Source of the DNA: Xanthobacter sp. YC-JY1
GTDB taxonomy: Bacteria > Pseudomonadota > Alphaproteobacteria > Rhizobiales > Xanthobacteraceae
Reading direction: 5' to 3'
Assembly: GCF_021730305.1 (NCBI RefSeq)
Contig: NZ_CP032674.1
Span: forward strand, 3,767,001-3,831,000
DNA: 64,000 nucleotides
Shown piece after piece: positions 1-9,498 of this stretch (positions within the stretch are counted from its first letter, which is position 1; each line of letters begins with the position of its first letter). The notes beneath the pieces were generated by a model, which saw only the letters and a list, made by a program, of their open reading frames with translations, was not told where the DNA came from and did no database searches. The translations under genes were made by a program, and so were the position numbers.

Positions 1-241
1 GTCGAATGCTCCAGAGGTTGGCGGTGAAATAGTGCCAGCGTGCACGATGGGTCGGGTCGAGGTCACGCACCTCTAAACTCGTTAGCACGGCCTCCGCTCG
101 GTCCAAGCCTACGGCGCTCGCGGCTTCGGCACTGAGGTCCACCAACAGGGCGGCCAAGGTCATCGCATCGTTGTCGGACAGGCCCGTCGGGTCGATGGTC
201 ATTAGCCTGGTGAGATCGGGGCTGTTCTCGAAGTCCGCCAT
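1..241 (-). CDS. Hypothetical protein, N-terminal part (runs off the left edge)
   Basis: An open frame with good codon bias starts with ATG at 241 and runs leftward past base 1, so only about 80 residues are visible. The protein starts MADFENSPDLTRLM and continues with helix-rich sequence ending in ARWHYFTANLWSIR. The Tyr-Phe-x-Ala-Asn-x-Trp-Ser pattern is reminiscent of TPR-containing LA2681-type HEPN proteins, but this is only a resemblance. It is divergent from the gene at 296, with 54 bases between them that contain a perfect palindrome. Function is unknown; coding status is fairly sure because the frame is open throughout and amino-acid composition is normal. Confidence 0.6.
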   Translation of the reverse strand, partial: MADFENSPDLTRLMTIDPTGLSDNDAMTLAALLVDLSAEAASAVGLDRAEAVLTSLEVRDLDPTHRARWHYFTANLWSIR

Positions 242-264
242 GTTCGTTTTTTCGGGCCTGTCGT

Positions 265-279
265 GACGCGCATCGCGTC
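265..279. promoter_or_regulatory. 15-bp palindrome in a divergent intergenic region
   Basis: GACGCG-CAT-CGCGTC is a perfect 6-bp inverted repeat with a 3-base centre. It lies in the 54-base gap between the divergent starts at 241 (minus) and 296 (plus). The position suits a shared operator, but no regulator can be assigned. Confidence 0.4.
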
Positions 280-295
280 TGCGATACCATGAGTC

Positions 296-1183
296 ATGGA
301 TAGCGAATCAGATCTTTCCGACGTCGAGGCGCCGACGCCTTCTTTTGCCGAAGTCTGGCGGGGCCGCCGGGTCCATTGGCAGGACCGCAGCACCTGGTTC
401 GGCGCGTTGGAAACGTGGCTCGAGAGAGAGTGGCGGCCGGGTGGCAAGGCCCGTCTCCAGAAGCGAAAGCTCGATCTCTGCTGGGACGACAGCGAATGGC
501 TTGACGCTCTCGAGTGCCATGTGCAGCCGAGTGTGGAGACTTTGATCGAGGGGTTGGCGGATGAATTGGCGAAAGCGAAGCTACGGACCTTCTATGGCTG
601 CCGCGTGCCGGATGCTGGCGTCTTCCATCGAGAGGGATTGCGGCGCAACGACCCGGCGGAGCTCGAAGCGCTGGCGCGCCGGTTGGTGGCAGAGCATGAC
701 GACCTGGCATGGATGCGCCAGAATATCGAGGCGATAATCGCCGGCTTCGACGACCGGGAGCGCGACACCGGACGGCTCTATGTCTCCGCCGATGAGCGGC
801 CGCAGCTCGACCACAGCGGCCACTATCTCCTCTTTGGTAGCGAGTGGCTTCAGTGCCTGCTCGGCCCGGGCGCTCGTCGCGCGTTGAAGCGGTATGGGAC
901 GCCGACCGTAGTGGAAGTCGACCTACCCTTTGACTGGGCATCGGAGGAGACGCGTCGAGAATTCGCTCGGCATCTGCTGCAGGAGTGGACCCGGGTTTTC
1001 GTGACGGGGGAGACATTCTCGCCGGCCCTCGATTTCTCGGTGACCCTGCTACGGGACATTCCTGCCGAGATGGTGGTCGGACACTCGCATCCCAGGATGC
1101 TGAAGAACCCCTTCATGCAGTACCGCACGGAACGAACCGCCAATCCGACATGTCCGCACTGTGTGGGTAGCGCCAATGCATAG
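296..1183 (+). CDS. Unrecognised 295-aa protein
   Basis: A full-length ORF starts MDSESDLSDVEAPTPSF and ends with a Cys-x-x-Cys segment (CPHC). I do not recognise the family. The middle holds FYGCRVPDAGVFHREGL, then a long helical stretch, then SGHYLLFGSEWLQ and TPTVVEVDLPF. Such spaced blocks (aromatic-Gly-Cys-Arg, a Ser-Gly-His-Tyr turn, a late hydrophobic strand) occur in ADP-ribosyltransferase-like toxins, but I cannot confirm that fold. It is divergent from the partial gene at the left edge and lies next to mobile-element DNA, so a cargo or defence/toxin role is possible but is inference only. Confidence 0.6.
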   Translation: MDSESDLSDVEAPTPSFAEVWRGRRVHWQDRSTWFGALETWLEREWRPGGKARLQKRKLDLCWDDSEWLDALECHVQPSVETLIEGLADELAKAKLRTFYGCRVPDAGVFHREGLRRNDPAELEALARRLVAEHDDLAWMRQNIEAIIAGFDDRERDTGRLYVSADERPQLDHSGHYLLFGSEWLQCLLGPGARRALKRYGTPTVVEVDLPFDWASEETRREFARHLLQEWTRVFVTGETFSPALDFSVTLLRDIPAEMVVGHSHPRMLKNPFMQYRTERTANPTCPHCVGSANA

Positions 1184-1342
1184 GGGAAGACCCTCCCCTG
1201 GCCGACTGAGCCAGGACCGCCTGCGCAGTGACCGAACAAAAAGCCGGTCATTTCCGAACTCTGACAACTCGCGAACTTAACGGCGCGGATGTCCGCTCCC
1301 TGCGCTGAAGCCAATGACCGCTTCTGGCGCGCGTCTTCACCG

Positions 1343-2196
1343 TCACGCCTCTTCCAGCCGCGCCGCGTGCCAATCGATGTGGCTGGCCATGAAGGTCGAG
1401 ATGAAGAAATAGGAATGGTCGTAGCCCTCGCGCATATTGAGCGTGACGGGGATGCCCGCAGTCTGGCAGGCATCGACCAGCAGCTCCGGCCGAAGGCCCG
1501 TCTTCAGGAACGGATCCGCCGAGCCCTGATCGACAAGGAACTCCGGAAAGTGCTTGCCGTCCTCGATCAGCGCCACGGCGTCGTAGGAGCGCCACGCCAA
1601 CTTGTCATTGCCGAGATATTTCTCCAACGCCGGCCGTGACCAGTCCGCGGTCGATGGCTGGACGATCGGAGCGAAGGCGGAACAGCTCCTGAAGCGGTCG
1701 GGATGCTTCAGCGCGAAGGTAAGCGCGCCATGCCCACCCATCGAGTGGCCGAAAATGCCCTGCCGGCTCATATCCGCAGGAAACTCGGCGGCGATGAGCG
1801 CGGTGAGTTCCTCGACGATGTAGGAATACATCCGGTAGTGCGGCGCGTAGGGTTCCTGCGTCGCGTCCAGATAGAAGCCGGCACCGGAGCCGAACTGCCA
1901 ATTATCCGGCTCGTCCGCGACATGGGCGCCGCGCGGGCTGGTGTCGGGCGCCACGATGATGACGCCGCGCTCGGCCGCCGCCGCGCGATACTCGCCCTTC
2001 TCCATGACATTGGCATGGGTGCAGGTGAGCCCCGACAGATACCAAAGCACCGGCACCGGCTCACTTGCGGCCCGAGGAGGCACGAAGACGGCGAAGGTCA
2101 TGGTCGAGCCGGTCACCTTCGAAGAGTGCCGATAGACGCCCTGCACACCGCCATGGGACTTCGCCGTCGAGACTGTTTCCATCGCCATCTTCTCCA

Positions 2197-2197
<1 letters not shown>
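1343..2197 (-). CDS. fghA: S-formylglutathione hydrolase
   Basis: An esterase-D type serine hydrolase of 284 aa that cleaves S-formylglutathione to formate and glutathione, the second step of glutathione-dependent formaldehyde oxidation in the cytoplasm. Visible marks are the oxyanion-hole region LSGLTCTHANV near residue 55, the nucleophile motif GHSMGGHGAL, the acidic residue in VDQGSADPF and the catalytic His in GYDHSYFF. Length is normal for the family (about 280 aa). Its ATG overlaps the stop codon of frmA as TGATG, which points to translational coupling. An alternative start is the Met at residue 6. The gene lies in an frmR-frmA-fghA operon. Confidence 0.95.
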
Positions 2198-3324
<1,127 letters not shown>

Positions 3325-3356
3325 GAGTTTTTCCCTTTGTCTGGATCGGTGTACGG

Positions 3357-3638
3357 CTATTTCAGATAGGTGCGCAGGATCTGCATGATGTCGTTGAGGT
3401 CATCCGGCATCGGGGCAACCCCTGTCTTTGCGGCTAAGGGACCGATAGTGTCGCGCAGATGACTGTCGAGCACTTCGGCCATCAGCCCACCCGCCGCTCC
3501 GCGAAGCGCGGCGATCTGCTGGAGCAGCAGGCGGCATTCCACCCCCGCCTCGATCGCGCGTTCCAGCGCCTCGGCCTGGCCCTTGATGCGGCGCAGGCGC
3601 GTCAGGGCGCGCTTCTTGTCATCCGGCGAATGCGGCAT
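3357..3638 (-). CDS. frmR: Formaldehyde-responsive repressor FrmR (CsoR/RcnR family)
   Basis: A 93-aa all-helical repressor. It begins MPHSPDDKKR and has ECRLLLQQIAALRGA. Pro2, Cys35 and His60, the residues linked to formaldehyde or metal sensing in this family, are all present. In E. coli FrmR a methylene bridge between Pro2 and Cys35 of neighbouring subunits releases DNA. It is the first gene of the frmR-frmA-fghA operon, the usual arrangement. A palindromic operator candidate lies 47 bases upstream of its start. The length and the conserved MAEVLDSHLRDTI helix fit FrmR better than CsoR. Confidence 0.93.
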   Translation of the reverse strand: MPHSPDDKKRALTRLRRIKGQAEALERAIEAGVECRLLLQQIAALRGAAGGLMAEVLDSHLRDTIGPLAAKTGVAPMPDDLNDIMQILRTYLK

Positions 3639-3684
3639 AGAGGCACCGATGCGTGCGAACTGGAGGCTCCACGAGTCACGGAAT

Positions 3685-3702
3685 TATACTGATGGGAGTA
3701 TA
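3685..3702. promoter_or_regulatory. FrmR operator candidate
   Basis: TATACT-GATGGG-AGTATA is a perfect 6-bp inverted repeat around a G-rich centre, placed 47 bases before frmR. CsoR/FrmR-family operators characteristically have AT-rich arms around a G-tract, so autoregulation of the formaldehyde operon here is likely. Confidence 0.65.
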
Positions 3703-3809
3703 TGCGCAATCCCTGCTCGCCGCCGCTCATGGGGACTGCTGCGCGTGGCCTCCCCCGCAGAAAGTGGGCTGAAAGGATGGGGGATCAGCCGTCTGGCTGT
3801 CATCCCGGC

Positions 3810-4076
3810 ATGACTCGCACCGATCTCATTGCGAACAATGCGGCTCGCTGGAGCATCAGCGCGATCATGCGCTGCTTCTCGCCGGTGCTGTACCAGCCGG
3901 CATGGCGAGGGGTTTTCGAGACGCTGTATGCCGCCGCAGACCGGCAGCGCGGCGGTGGCTATCCGGAACCTGACAGGCTGGCCATAACGCGCGCCTATCC
4001 CACAGAAGAAAAACCTCCGCAGCAAACACGCGACACTTCAGTGGCGGCTCGGCTGCAGAAGCGCCACCGGATCTGA
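3810..4076 (+). CDS. Small ORF or coding remnant (88 aa)
   Basis: An open frame begins MTRTDLIANNAARWS and ends at TGA 4076. It has moderately good codon bias but no clear ribosome binding site and no recognisable domain. It sits between the formaldehyde operon and the place where the ICE trb genes would be expected. It could be the broken edge of a former gene. The whole stretch 3703-4257 contains no other convincing gene and becomes strongly AT-rich from 4077 to 4190. Confidence 0.2.
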   Translation: MTRTDLIANNAARWSISAIMRCFSPVLYQPAWRGVFETLYAAADRQRGGGYPEPDRLAITRAYPTEEKPPQQTRDTSVAARLQKRHRI

Positions 4077-4116
4077 AAATACTAAATTTCTCATAAACCA
4101 TCAGAATTAACTTCTA

Positions 4117-4239
4117 CTATATACAATAATATTTTGGATCAAATACAAAATAAGCTGACATAAATTCATAAATCACTATTGTTTCCGCATGGAAACGTAC
4201 GAACGTCTGCTTTTCGGCCCGCACCGAACGTCCGCTCAT
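4117..4239 (-). pseudogene. Possible trbB start remnant running into AT-rich DNA
   Basis: Directly after the copG-like gene an ATG at 4239 opens a frame of 40 codons (MSGRSVRAEKQTFVRF, then AT-rich codons) ending at TAG 4117. In related ICEs the gene following the CopG-like protein is trbB. The first 15 or so codons have element-like composition; the rest do not. I read this as a trbB 5' end cut by a deletion or insertion. It is too short to identify by sequence. Confidence 0.25.
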
Positions 4240-4257
4240 GGCGCGAGAGCCCCTTTC

Positions 4258-4695
4258 TCAGGCTTTGGCAGCACCGCCGTCCTCGGCGATCTCCTGCGCC
4301 AGCCTCGGCCCCTTCGCGAGCCGCCGCCCCAGCGCCGCGACGAACGCCTCATACCGCTCACCAGCCTTGGCTCGCGCCGCCTGCCCGGCCGGCTCCGGCA
4401 AGGGCGGCGTGGTCACGAGCCAGAACCGCACGAACACGGCCAGCGTCTCGACCGAGATGCCGACGTCGCGCTCCATCCGCGTCATCCGTCTGTCCAGCTG
4501 ATCCAGGCGCTTGGCGATCGCGGCCTCGCGCCGCTCGGCTGCGTCGGGAGACAGGAACGATGCGATGGCAGCTTCCGCGATCAGCGACTGGGGCTGGTCC
4601 CGGCGCGCGGCATAATCTGCGAGCAACGCCATGGTGTCCGGATCGAGATAGACCGAGATCTGCGCCTTCTTCTTACGTGGGACCATCGCTGTCAT
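4258..4695 (-). CDS. CopG/ribbon-helix-helix conjugation-associated protein
   Basis: A 145-aa protein. The N-terminal part KKKAQISVYLDPDTMALL followed by a helix resembles ribbon-helix-helix DNA-binding proteins. The middle is a charged coiled-coil-like stretch (KRLDQLDRRMTRMERDVGI), and a hydrophobic segment follows. Genes of this type sit between traG and trbB in rhizobial-type ICEs. Here the start overlaps the traG stop as ATGA, so they are translationally coupled. Downstream, the expected trb genes are missing. Confidence 0.8.
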   Translation of the reverse strand: MTAMVPRKKKAQISVYLDPDTMALLADYAARRDQPQSLIAEAAIASFLSPDAAERREAAIAKRLDQLDRRMTRMERDVGISVETLAVFVRFWLVTTPPLPEPAGQAARAKAGERYEAFVAALGRRLAKGPRLAQEIAEDGGAAKA

Positions 4696-6671
4696 AACTC
4701 CAAGCCGTCGTTGGGATCGAGCGAGACCTGACGCGCGACGCCCTGCATGAGACGGGTCATGCGACTGGTCCGGGCCACGTCGTCGTCCGTCTCATCGACC
4801 GGATCGATCTCGAACTCGTTGCGGGGTTGCGCAGGCGCCTCCAGGGTCTCCACCCGCGCCAGCTCCGGTTGGCGCCGCTGCTCCGTTCCCGTGGTGTCCT
4901 CATCATCGGTCTCCTCGACCATCAGGCTCAGCTGCGACGGTGTCGGCAGTGGGAGCACGGTCCAGTCGTCGGGCTGGCGATCGCGAGGGGCCAAGAGCTC
5001 CGGGGGGTGCAGCACCCGTTCCCTGAACCGCTCATCCTCGTAATATCGGGCCTTCTTCGCCCGGATCGGCGGAGTCCCGGCGACCATGACGATCTCGTCG
5101 GCAGGTGGAAGCTGCATCACCTCGCCCGGCGTGAGGAGCGGGCGTGCCGTCTCCGACCGAGAGACCATGAGGTGGCCGAGCCAGGGCGATAGCCGGTGCC
5201 CGGCATAGTTCTTCATCGCCTTCATCTCGGTGGCGGTGCCGAGCGCATCCGAGACGCGCTTGGCGGTGCGCTCGTCATTGGTGGCGAAGCTCACCCGCAC
5301 ATGGCAGTTGTCGAGGATGGAGTTGTTCGGGCCATAGGCCTTCTCGATCTGGTTCAGAGACTGGGCGATGAGGAAGGCTTTGAGGCCATAGCCAGCCATG
5401 AAGGCGAGCGCAGACTCAAAGAAGTCTAGACGGCCGAGCGCCGGGAATTCGTCGAGCATGAGCAGCAGACGATGGCGCCCGACCTTCGCCTTCAGGTCCT
5501 CGGTCAGGCGCCGGCCGATCTGGTTGAGGAGGAGGCGGATCAGCGGCTTGGTGCGGTTGATGTCGGAGGGCGGCACCACGAGGTAGAGCGTCGAGGGGGC
5601 CTTGCCGCCGACGATATCGGCGATGCGCCAGTCGCAGCGCCGCGTGACCTCGGCGATCACCGGATCACGGTACAGGCCAAGGAATGACATGGCGGTGGAG
5701 AGCACGCCGGAGCGTTCATTGTCGGATTTGTTCAGCAGCTCGCGGGCGGCACTGGCGATGACGGGATGCGGGCCAGCCTCGCCCAGATGAGCGATCTTCA
5801 TCATCGCGTCGAGCGTGGTCTCGATCGGCCGCTTCGGATCGGAGAGGAAGGCGGCGACACCGGCGAGCGTCTTGTCCTTCTCGGCATAGAGCACATGGAG
5901 GATGGCGCCCACGAGGAGGGCGTGGCTGGTCTTCTCCCAGTGGTTGCGCTTTTCCAGCGAGCCCTCGGGGTCCACCAGGATGTCGGCAATGTTCTGGACG
6001 TCGCGCACCTCCCACTCCCCGCGTCGGACCTCCAGCAGGGGATTGTAGGCGGCGGAGCGCACATTGGTGGGGTCGAACAGCAGCACGCGCCCGTGCCGGG
6101 CCCGGAAGCCGGCAGTGAGCTGCCAGTTCTCGCCCTTGATGTCATGGACGATGGCCGAGCCAGGCCAGGTGAGCAGCGAGGGCACGACGAGGCCGACGCC
6201 TTTACCGGAGCGGGTGGGCGCGAAGCACAGGACGTGCTCGGGTCCATCATGGCGCAGATAGTCCCCTCCGTGGCGCCCCAGCACCACGCCGTCGGGACCG
6301 AGCAGCCCAGCCGCGCGGATCTCCTCGGGCTCGGCCCAGCGGGCGGAGCCATAGGTCTCGACGCGCCTTGCTTCCCGCGCCCGCCAGACCGAGAGCCCGA
6401 TGGCGGCGGCGATGGATAGGAACCCGCCCGAGGCGGCGATGATCGCCCCCTCGGTGAAGATGGCCGGCGCATAGGCGTCGTAGAAATACCACCACCAGAA
6501 GAAGGCCGGCGGGGGATAGACGGGCCAGCGCCCCAGCAGGAACCAGGGCGGGCCGAGCTGGTCCTGGAAACCAAGCCGCCACGCCATGAACTGCGTGGCG
6601 CCCCAGCTGGTGGCGAGCACGATGGCGAGGACGAGGAGGATCTGGCCCCAGAGAATCTTGGTCGCGGACAT
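4692..6671 (-). CDS. traG: TraG/VirD4-family type IV coupling protein
   Basis: A 659-aa inner-membrane ATPase that links the relaxase-DNA complex to the conjugation channel. From the chosen start there are hydrophobic segments near residues 6-30 and 70-95, then the Walker A motif APTRSGKGVG at 151-160 and a Walker B motif LLLMLDEFPALG in the C-terminal half, followed by the family's IAQSLNQIEKAYG. The start at 6671 (MSATKIL) is preferred over the upstream ATG at 6683 because GGAG precedes it at a good distance. It lies directly after the relaxase gene and overlaps copG. It looks intact. Confidence 0.93.
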   Translation of the reverse strand: MSATKILWGQILLVLAIVLATSWGATQFMAWRLGFQDQLGPPWFLLGRWPVYPPPAFFWWWYFYDAYAPAIFTEGAIIAASGGFLSIAAAIGLSVWRAREARRVETYGSARWAEPEEIRAAGLLGPDGVVLGRHGGDYLRHDGPEHVLCFAPTRSGKGVGLVVPSLLTWPGSAIVHDIKGENWQLTAGFRARHGRVLLFDPTNVRSAAYNPLLEVRRGEWEVRDVQNIADILVDPEGSLEKRNHWEKTSHALLVGAILHVLYAEKDKTLAGVAAFLSDPKRPIETTLDAMMKIAHLGEAGPHPVIASAARELLNKSDNERSGVLSTAMSFLGLYRDPVIAEVTRRCDWRIADIVGGKAPSTLYLVVPPSDINRTKPLIRLLLNQIGRRLTEDLKAKVGRHRLLLMLDEFPALGRLDFFESALAFMAGYGLKAFLIAQSLNQIEKAYGPNNSILDNCHVRVSFATNDERTAKRVSDALGTATEMKAMKNYAGHRLSPWLGHLMVSRSETARPLLTPGEVMQLPPADEIVMVAGTPPIRAKKARYYEDERFRERVLHPPELLAPRDRQPDDWTVLPLPTPSQLSLMVEETDDEDTTGTEQRRQPELARVETLEAPAQPRNEFEIDPVDETDDDVARTSRMTRLMQGVARQVSLDPNDGLEL

Positions 6672-6695
6672 GCGGCGCTCCATTGATGTGTGAGG

Positions 6696-8435
6696 TCAGA
6701 GACCGAGGTCGCGCTTGCGGCCAAAGGACCAGTCGATGCCGCCATCGGCGCGGGCGACACCCGAGAGGTGCCGGCCGAGTTGCTTCTCCAGGGACGGTGA
6801 CCAAGGCACGAGCTGGAAGCCCAATCCATCGTCGATCATGGCAAAGCGGCCAGAGGCGAGCGCGAAGCGCTGGCGGTAGGTGCCGGAGACATAGTCTCCC
6901 GTTCCTGACCGATTGAACGGCTGCCCAGTCTCGGCGGCGAGCTTCTCGCCCAATGCCTCCACCTCTCGCCGGCGCAATGTCTCGATCAGGTCACGGGCGA
7001 AGGTGACGCGCTGGCCCTGCCGCTCAGCCAGCCCCTCCCGGACCAGATGGTCGGCCCGGCGATCCATAGCCTCACGCACCTCGGCGCCGAAGCCGCCTTC
7101 GGAGAGCGATGTCGGCGCGCGGCTGAGCGCCTGCCGGTCGAGCCAGGTGGCGCCCGAAGCTGTGACCTGTTGTTCGATGGCGAGATCGGAGCGGACGGCC
7201 AGGGCGACCCGCTGCTGGCCGCGCCCGTCCTCGAACCGCCGGAGCTCCACGATGGCGCCGGACGCGCCGTCACTGGCCGCATCGAGGTCGGGCAGCCGGA
7301 TGTGATGGGTGCGGCCGTCGACGCCGTCCACCACGGCATAGGCCGTGCCCTTCAGTTCGTCATCGAGACCGCGGTCAATGAGGCGGCCGATGATGGGCGC
7401 GGCCAGGCTCTCTCCCGCGAGCACGTAGCTCGCCGTGCCGCGCTCAATACCCTGTGCCGTGAGGGCCCGGTGCATCCGCTTGATGATGTCGCCGCGGTCG
7501 CCGAGGACCCGCAGGGTCGCCTCAGCCTTCTCGTCGATGACCCACTGGCCGGGGCCGATCTCGTCCGCGAGGCCGAGGGTCTCGAGCTTGCGCAGCCGGC
7601 CCACCTTCAACGGAAGGAAGGCATCCGGCCCGCCATCGGCGTTATGCGCCACGTCAATGACACCGGCCTCGCGCTGATCGCGAACCAACTGGCGATCGAG
7701 CTGGGTCCAGCCCTCCGCCTCCACCTGCCGCTCGACGGCATGGCGGATGTCGAGGTCGGCGCGCGGGCCTAGCTCCTGGGTCACCAGATCCTGCGCGCGA
7801 GCGCGCATACCCTCCTTGATGTAGTCGCGAGAGATGACGAGGTCCTCGCCATCGTCGGTCCGGCCCCGCACCAGGATATGGAGGTGCGGATTGTCAGTAT
7901 TCCAATGGTCGACGCCGACCCAATCCAGCCTCGTGCCGAGGTCCTTCTCCATCTGGCTCGTGAGGTCGCGAGCGAAGGACCTGAGGTCGGCCATGTCCGC
8001 CGCGTCCTCGGGCGACACGATGAAGCGGAAATGGTGCCGGTCGTCGGCGCAGCGCTCCGCGAAGGCGCGGCCGTCCCCCTCCTCAGCGCCCGGCCCGAAC
8101 AGGCGAGCCTTCTCTCCGTCCCGGGTTACACCCTCTCGCCGAAGATAGCTGAGGTGCACGGACAGCGGTGCAGCACGTGCCGTGTGCCGGACCACACGGG
8201 TCTTGATCACGACGACACGCGAGCGCCTGGTGAGGAACCGATTGGCCGCGATGCTCGCCGTCCGGCCGCGGCCGAAGTGCGAGCGCGTGCTGGACGAGAT
8301 GCGGCCGGATCGGGAGACGTGCCCGCCGGCCTTCTGGGCCGCCGCGAGGGCCTGGGCGATGAAGGGGCGGACCCGCTGCGCGCGGGTGAAGCGGATGCGG
8401 CCCGGTCGGACGCGGAAGTCACGCTCATCGGCCAT
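6696..8435 (-). CDS. VirD2-type relaxase with DUF3363
   Basis: A 579-aa MOBP-like relaxase expected to nick oriT and pilot the strand. The N-terminus is Arg-rich. Motifs seen are HLSYLRREGV (Tyr97 is a candidate nucleophile), DRHHFRFIVSPED near 132, and the metal-binding His-x-His in NPHLHILVRG (184-186). The long C-terminal half matches the DUF3363 region that accompanies these relaxases. It corresponds to RlxS of rhizobial symbiosis islands. The ATG at 8435 (MADERDF) is preferred to an upstream TTG. It is followed 24 bases later by traG. Confidence 0.92.
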   Translation of the reverse strand: MADERDFRVRPGRIRFTRAQRVRPFIAQALAAAQKAGGHVSRSGRISSSTRSHFGRGRTASIAANRFLTRRSRVVVIKTRVVRHTARAAPLSVHLSYLRREGVTRDGEKARLFGPGAEEGDGRAFAERCADDRHHFRFIVSPEDAADMADLRSFARDLTSQMEKDLGTRLDWVGVDHWNTDNPHLHILVRGRTDDGEDLVISRDYIKEGMRARAQDLVTQELGPRADLDIRHAVERQVEAEGWTQLDRQLVRDQREAGVIDVAHNADGGPDAFLPLKVGRLRKLETLGLADEIGPGQWVIDEKAEATLRVLGDRGDIIKRMHRALTAQGIERGTASYVLAGESLAAPIIGRLIDRGLDDELKGTAYAVVDGVDGRTHHIRLPDLDAASDGASGAIVELRRFEDGRGQQRVALAVRSDLAIEQQVTASGATWLDRQALSRAPTSLSEGGFGAEVREAMDRRADHLVREGLAERQGQRVTFARDLIETLRRREVEALGEKLAAETGQPFNRSGTGDYVSGTYRQRFALASGRFAMIDDGLGFQLVPWSPSLEKQLGRHLSGVARADGGIDWSFGRKRDLGL

Positions 8436-8678
8436 GACGCGCGCCCGCAATGTGGGAGAAAGTCAACGAGACCAGAGACTTGAGCGCTCGATGCACATTT
8501 CCGATCAGCGGTGCAATGTGCGTTCGGCTCAAAATTACCAAGCAAAAACAACCGCCCGACCGAAGCGCACCCTGCGCCCTTTTATCTCGCCATCGAACGG
8601 TTGGGGTGCCCGTCTTCCCGCCCTGCCTTCGCCCTGACGCGACGCAGCCCGAGAACGCACGAATGGAGGCTGAGGCGA
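8436..8678. other. Candidate oriT region upstream of the relaxase
   Basis: This 243-base non-coding gap lies between the lytic transglycosylase gene and the relaxase gene, where oriT lies in related ICEs. It contains the inverted repeat GCACATT (8493-8499) / AATGTGC (8515-8521), followed by an A-rich, lower-GC stretch near 8530-8555. Inverted repeat, AT-rich flank and relaxase adjacency are what an oriT needs, but no nic site can be proven by eye. Confidence 0.45.
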
Positions 8679-9455
8679 TCATGGCGCACCTCCCCTACCC
8701 GGTCGGGCGACGAACAAGCCGGCCGATGGCGGGACGATGGCTGAGACATCGCTCACACCTAGTGCGGGCGGCACGCTGTCCGTCTGCGGTCGATCCGTCG
8801 CCAGCGTGCGGGCTGGTGGCAGAATGAAGATCGGAGCGCGAGCCCACGGTGGCTGCCCCGGCTGCGGCGCGGCGGACACTCCGGATGCATCCGCACCGGT
8901 GTCGTCGCGCGCGACGACGTGCGCGAGCGCTTCGACATAGGTGCGCGTTTCCTGAGGCAGGGGCCGTCCCTTCCGGGACGCTTCGTAGCGGCTTGGCCCC
9001 GCGTTGTAGGCGGCGAGGAAGCCGGGATTACCGTAGCGATCGAACAGCTCTCGCAGATAGGCGGCCCCGGCCATGATGTTGTCATGGGGATCGTAGGGAT
9101 CGTCGCCGAGGCCATAGTGGACGCGCAGCTCGGCCCAGGTCTGCGGCATGATCTGCATCAGCCCCATGGCGCCTTTGGGCGAGGTCGAGCGCGCGTCCCC
9201 GCCGCTCTCCGCTCGCAGTACAGAGCGGATCCAGGGGGCGGGTATGTCGAAGCGCTCAGCAGCCTCCGCGATGAGATCGGCGTAGCGATCGATGGGAGAC
9301 GAGGATTTCTGTGTTGACGGTGCGTCCGTTGCGAGTGCAGCCATCGGCGAGCTCAAGGGCATCCCGGAAAGGAGAAGGATGACGGCGACACGGCGGCTTC
9401 CGCGCAACTTGAGAAACCGGCAGGCGACAGGCGAAATCAGTCTGGTCCGCGGCAT
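8679..9455 (-). CDS. Conjugation-associated lytic transglycosylase
   Basis: A 258-aa periplasmic enzyme that locally opens peptidoglycan for the conjugation machinery. Starting at MPRTRLISPVACRF, residues up to about 45 form a signal-peptide-like basic plus hydrophobic stretch (VAVILLLSGMPL). The SLT domain follows with LRAESGGD (catalytic Glu), KGAMGLMQIMPQTW and FLAAYNAGPSRY. The C-terminal about 100 residues are Pro/Ala-rich and low in structure. The frame stays open upstream of 9455, but that part overlaps traF and is less likely to be translated. Confidence 0.88.
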   Translation of the reverse strand: MPRTRLISPVACRFLKLRGSRRVAVILLLSGMPLSSPMAALATDAPSTQKSSSPIDRYADLIAEAAERFDIPAPWIRSVLRAESGGDARSTSPKGAMGLMQIMPQTWAELRVHYGLGDDPYDPHDNIMAGAAYLRELFDRYGNPGFLAAYNAGPSRYEASRKGRPLPQETRTYVEALAHVVARDDTGADASGVSAAPQPGQPPWARAPIFILPPARTLATDRPQTDSVPPALGVSDVSAIVPPSAGLFVARPGRGGAP

Positions 9456-9498
9456 GGCGGCCTCGCGAAGCTGATGATGGTTGGGATGGTGGTGACGC

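Noticed and set aside
3684-4025. A 113-codon minus-strand frame upstream of frmR
   Set aside because: Its end overlaps the FrmR operator palindrome and its product has no recognisable features.
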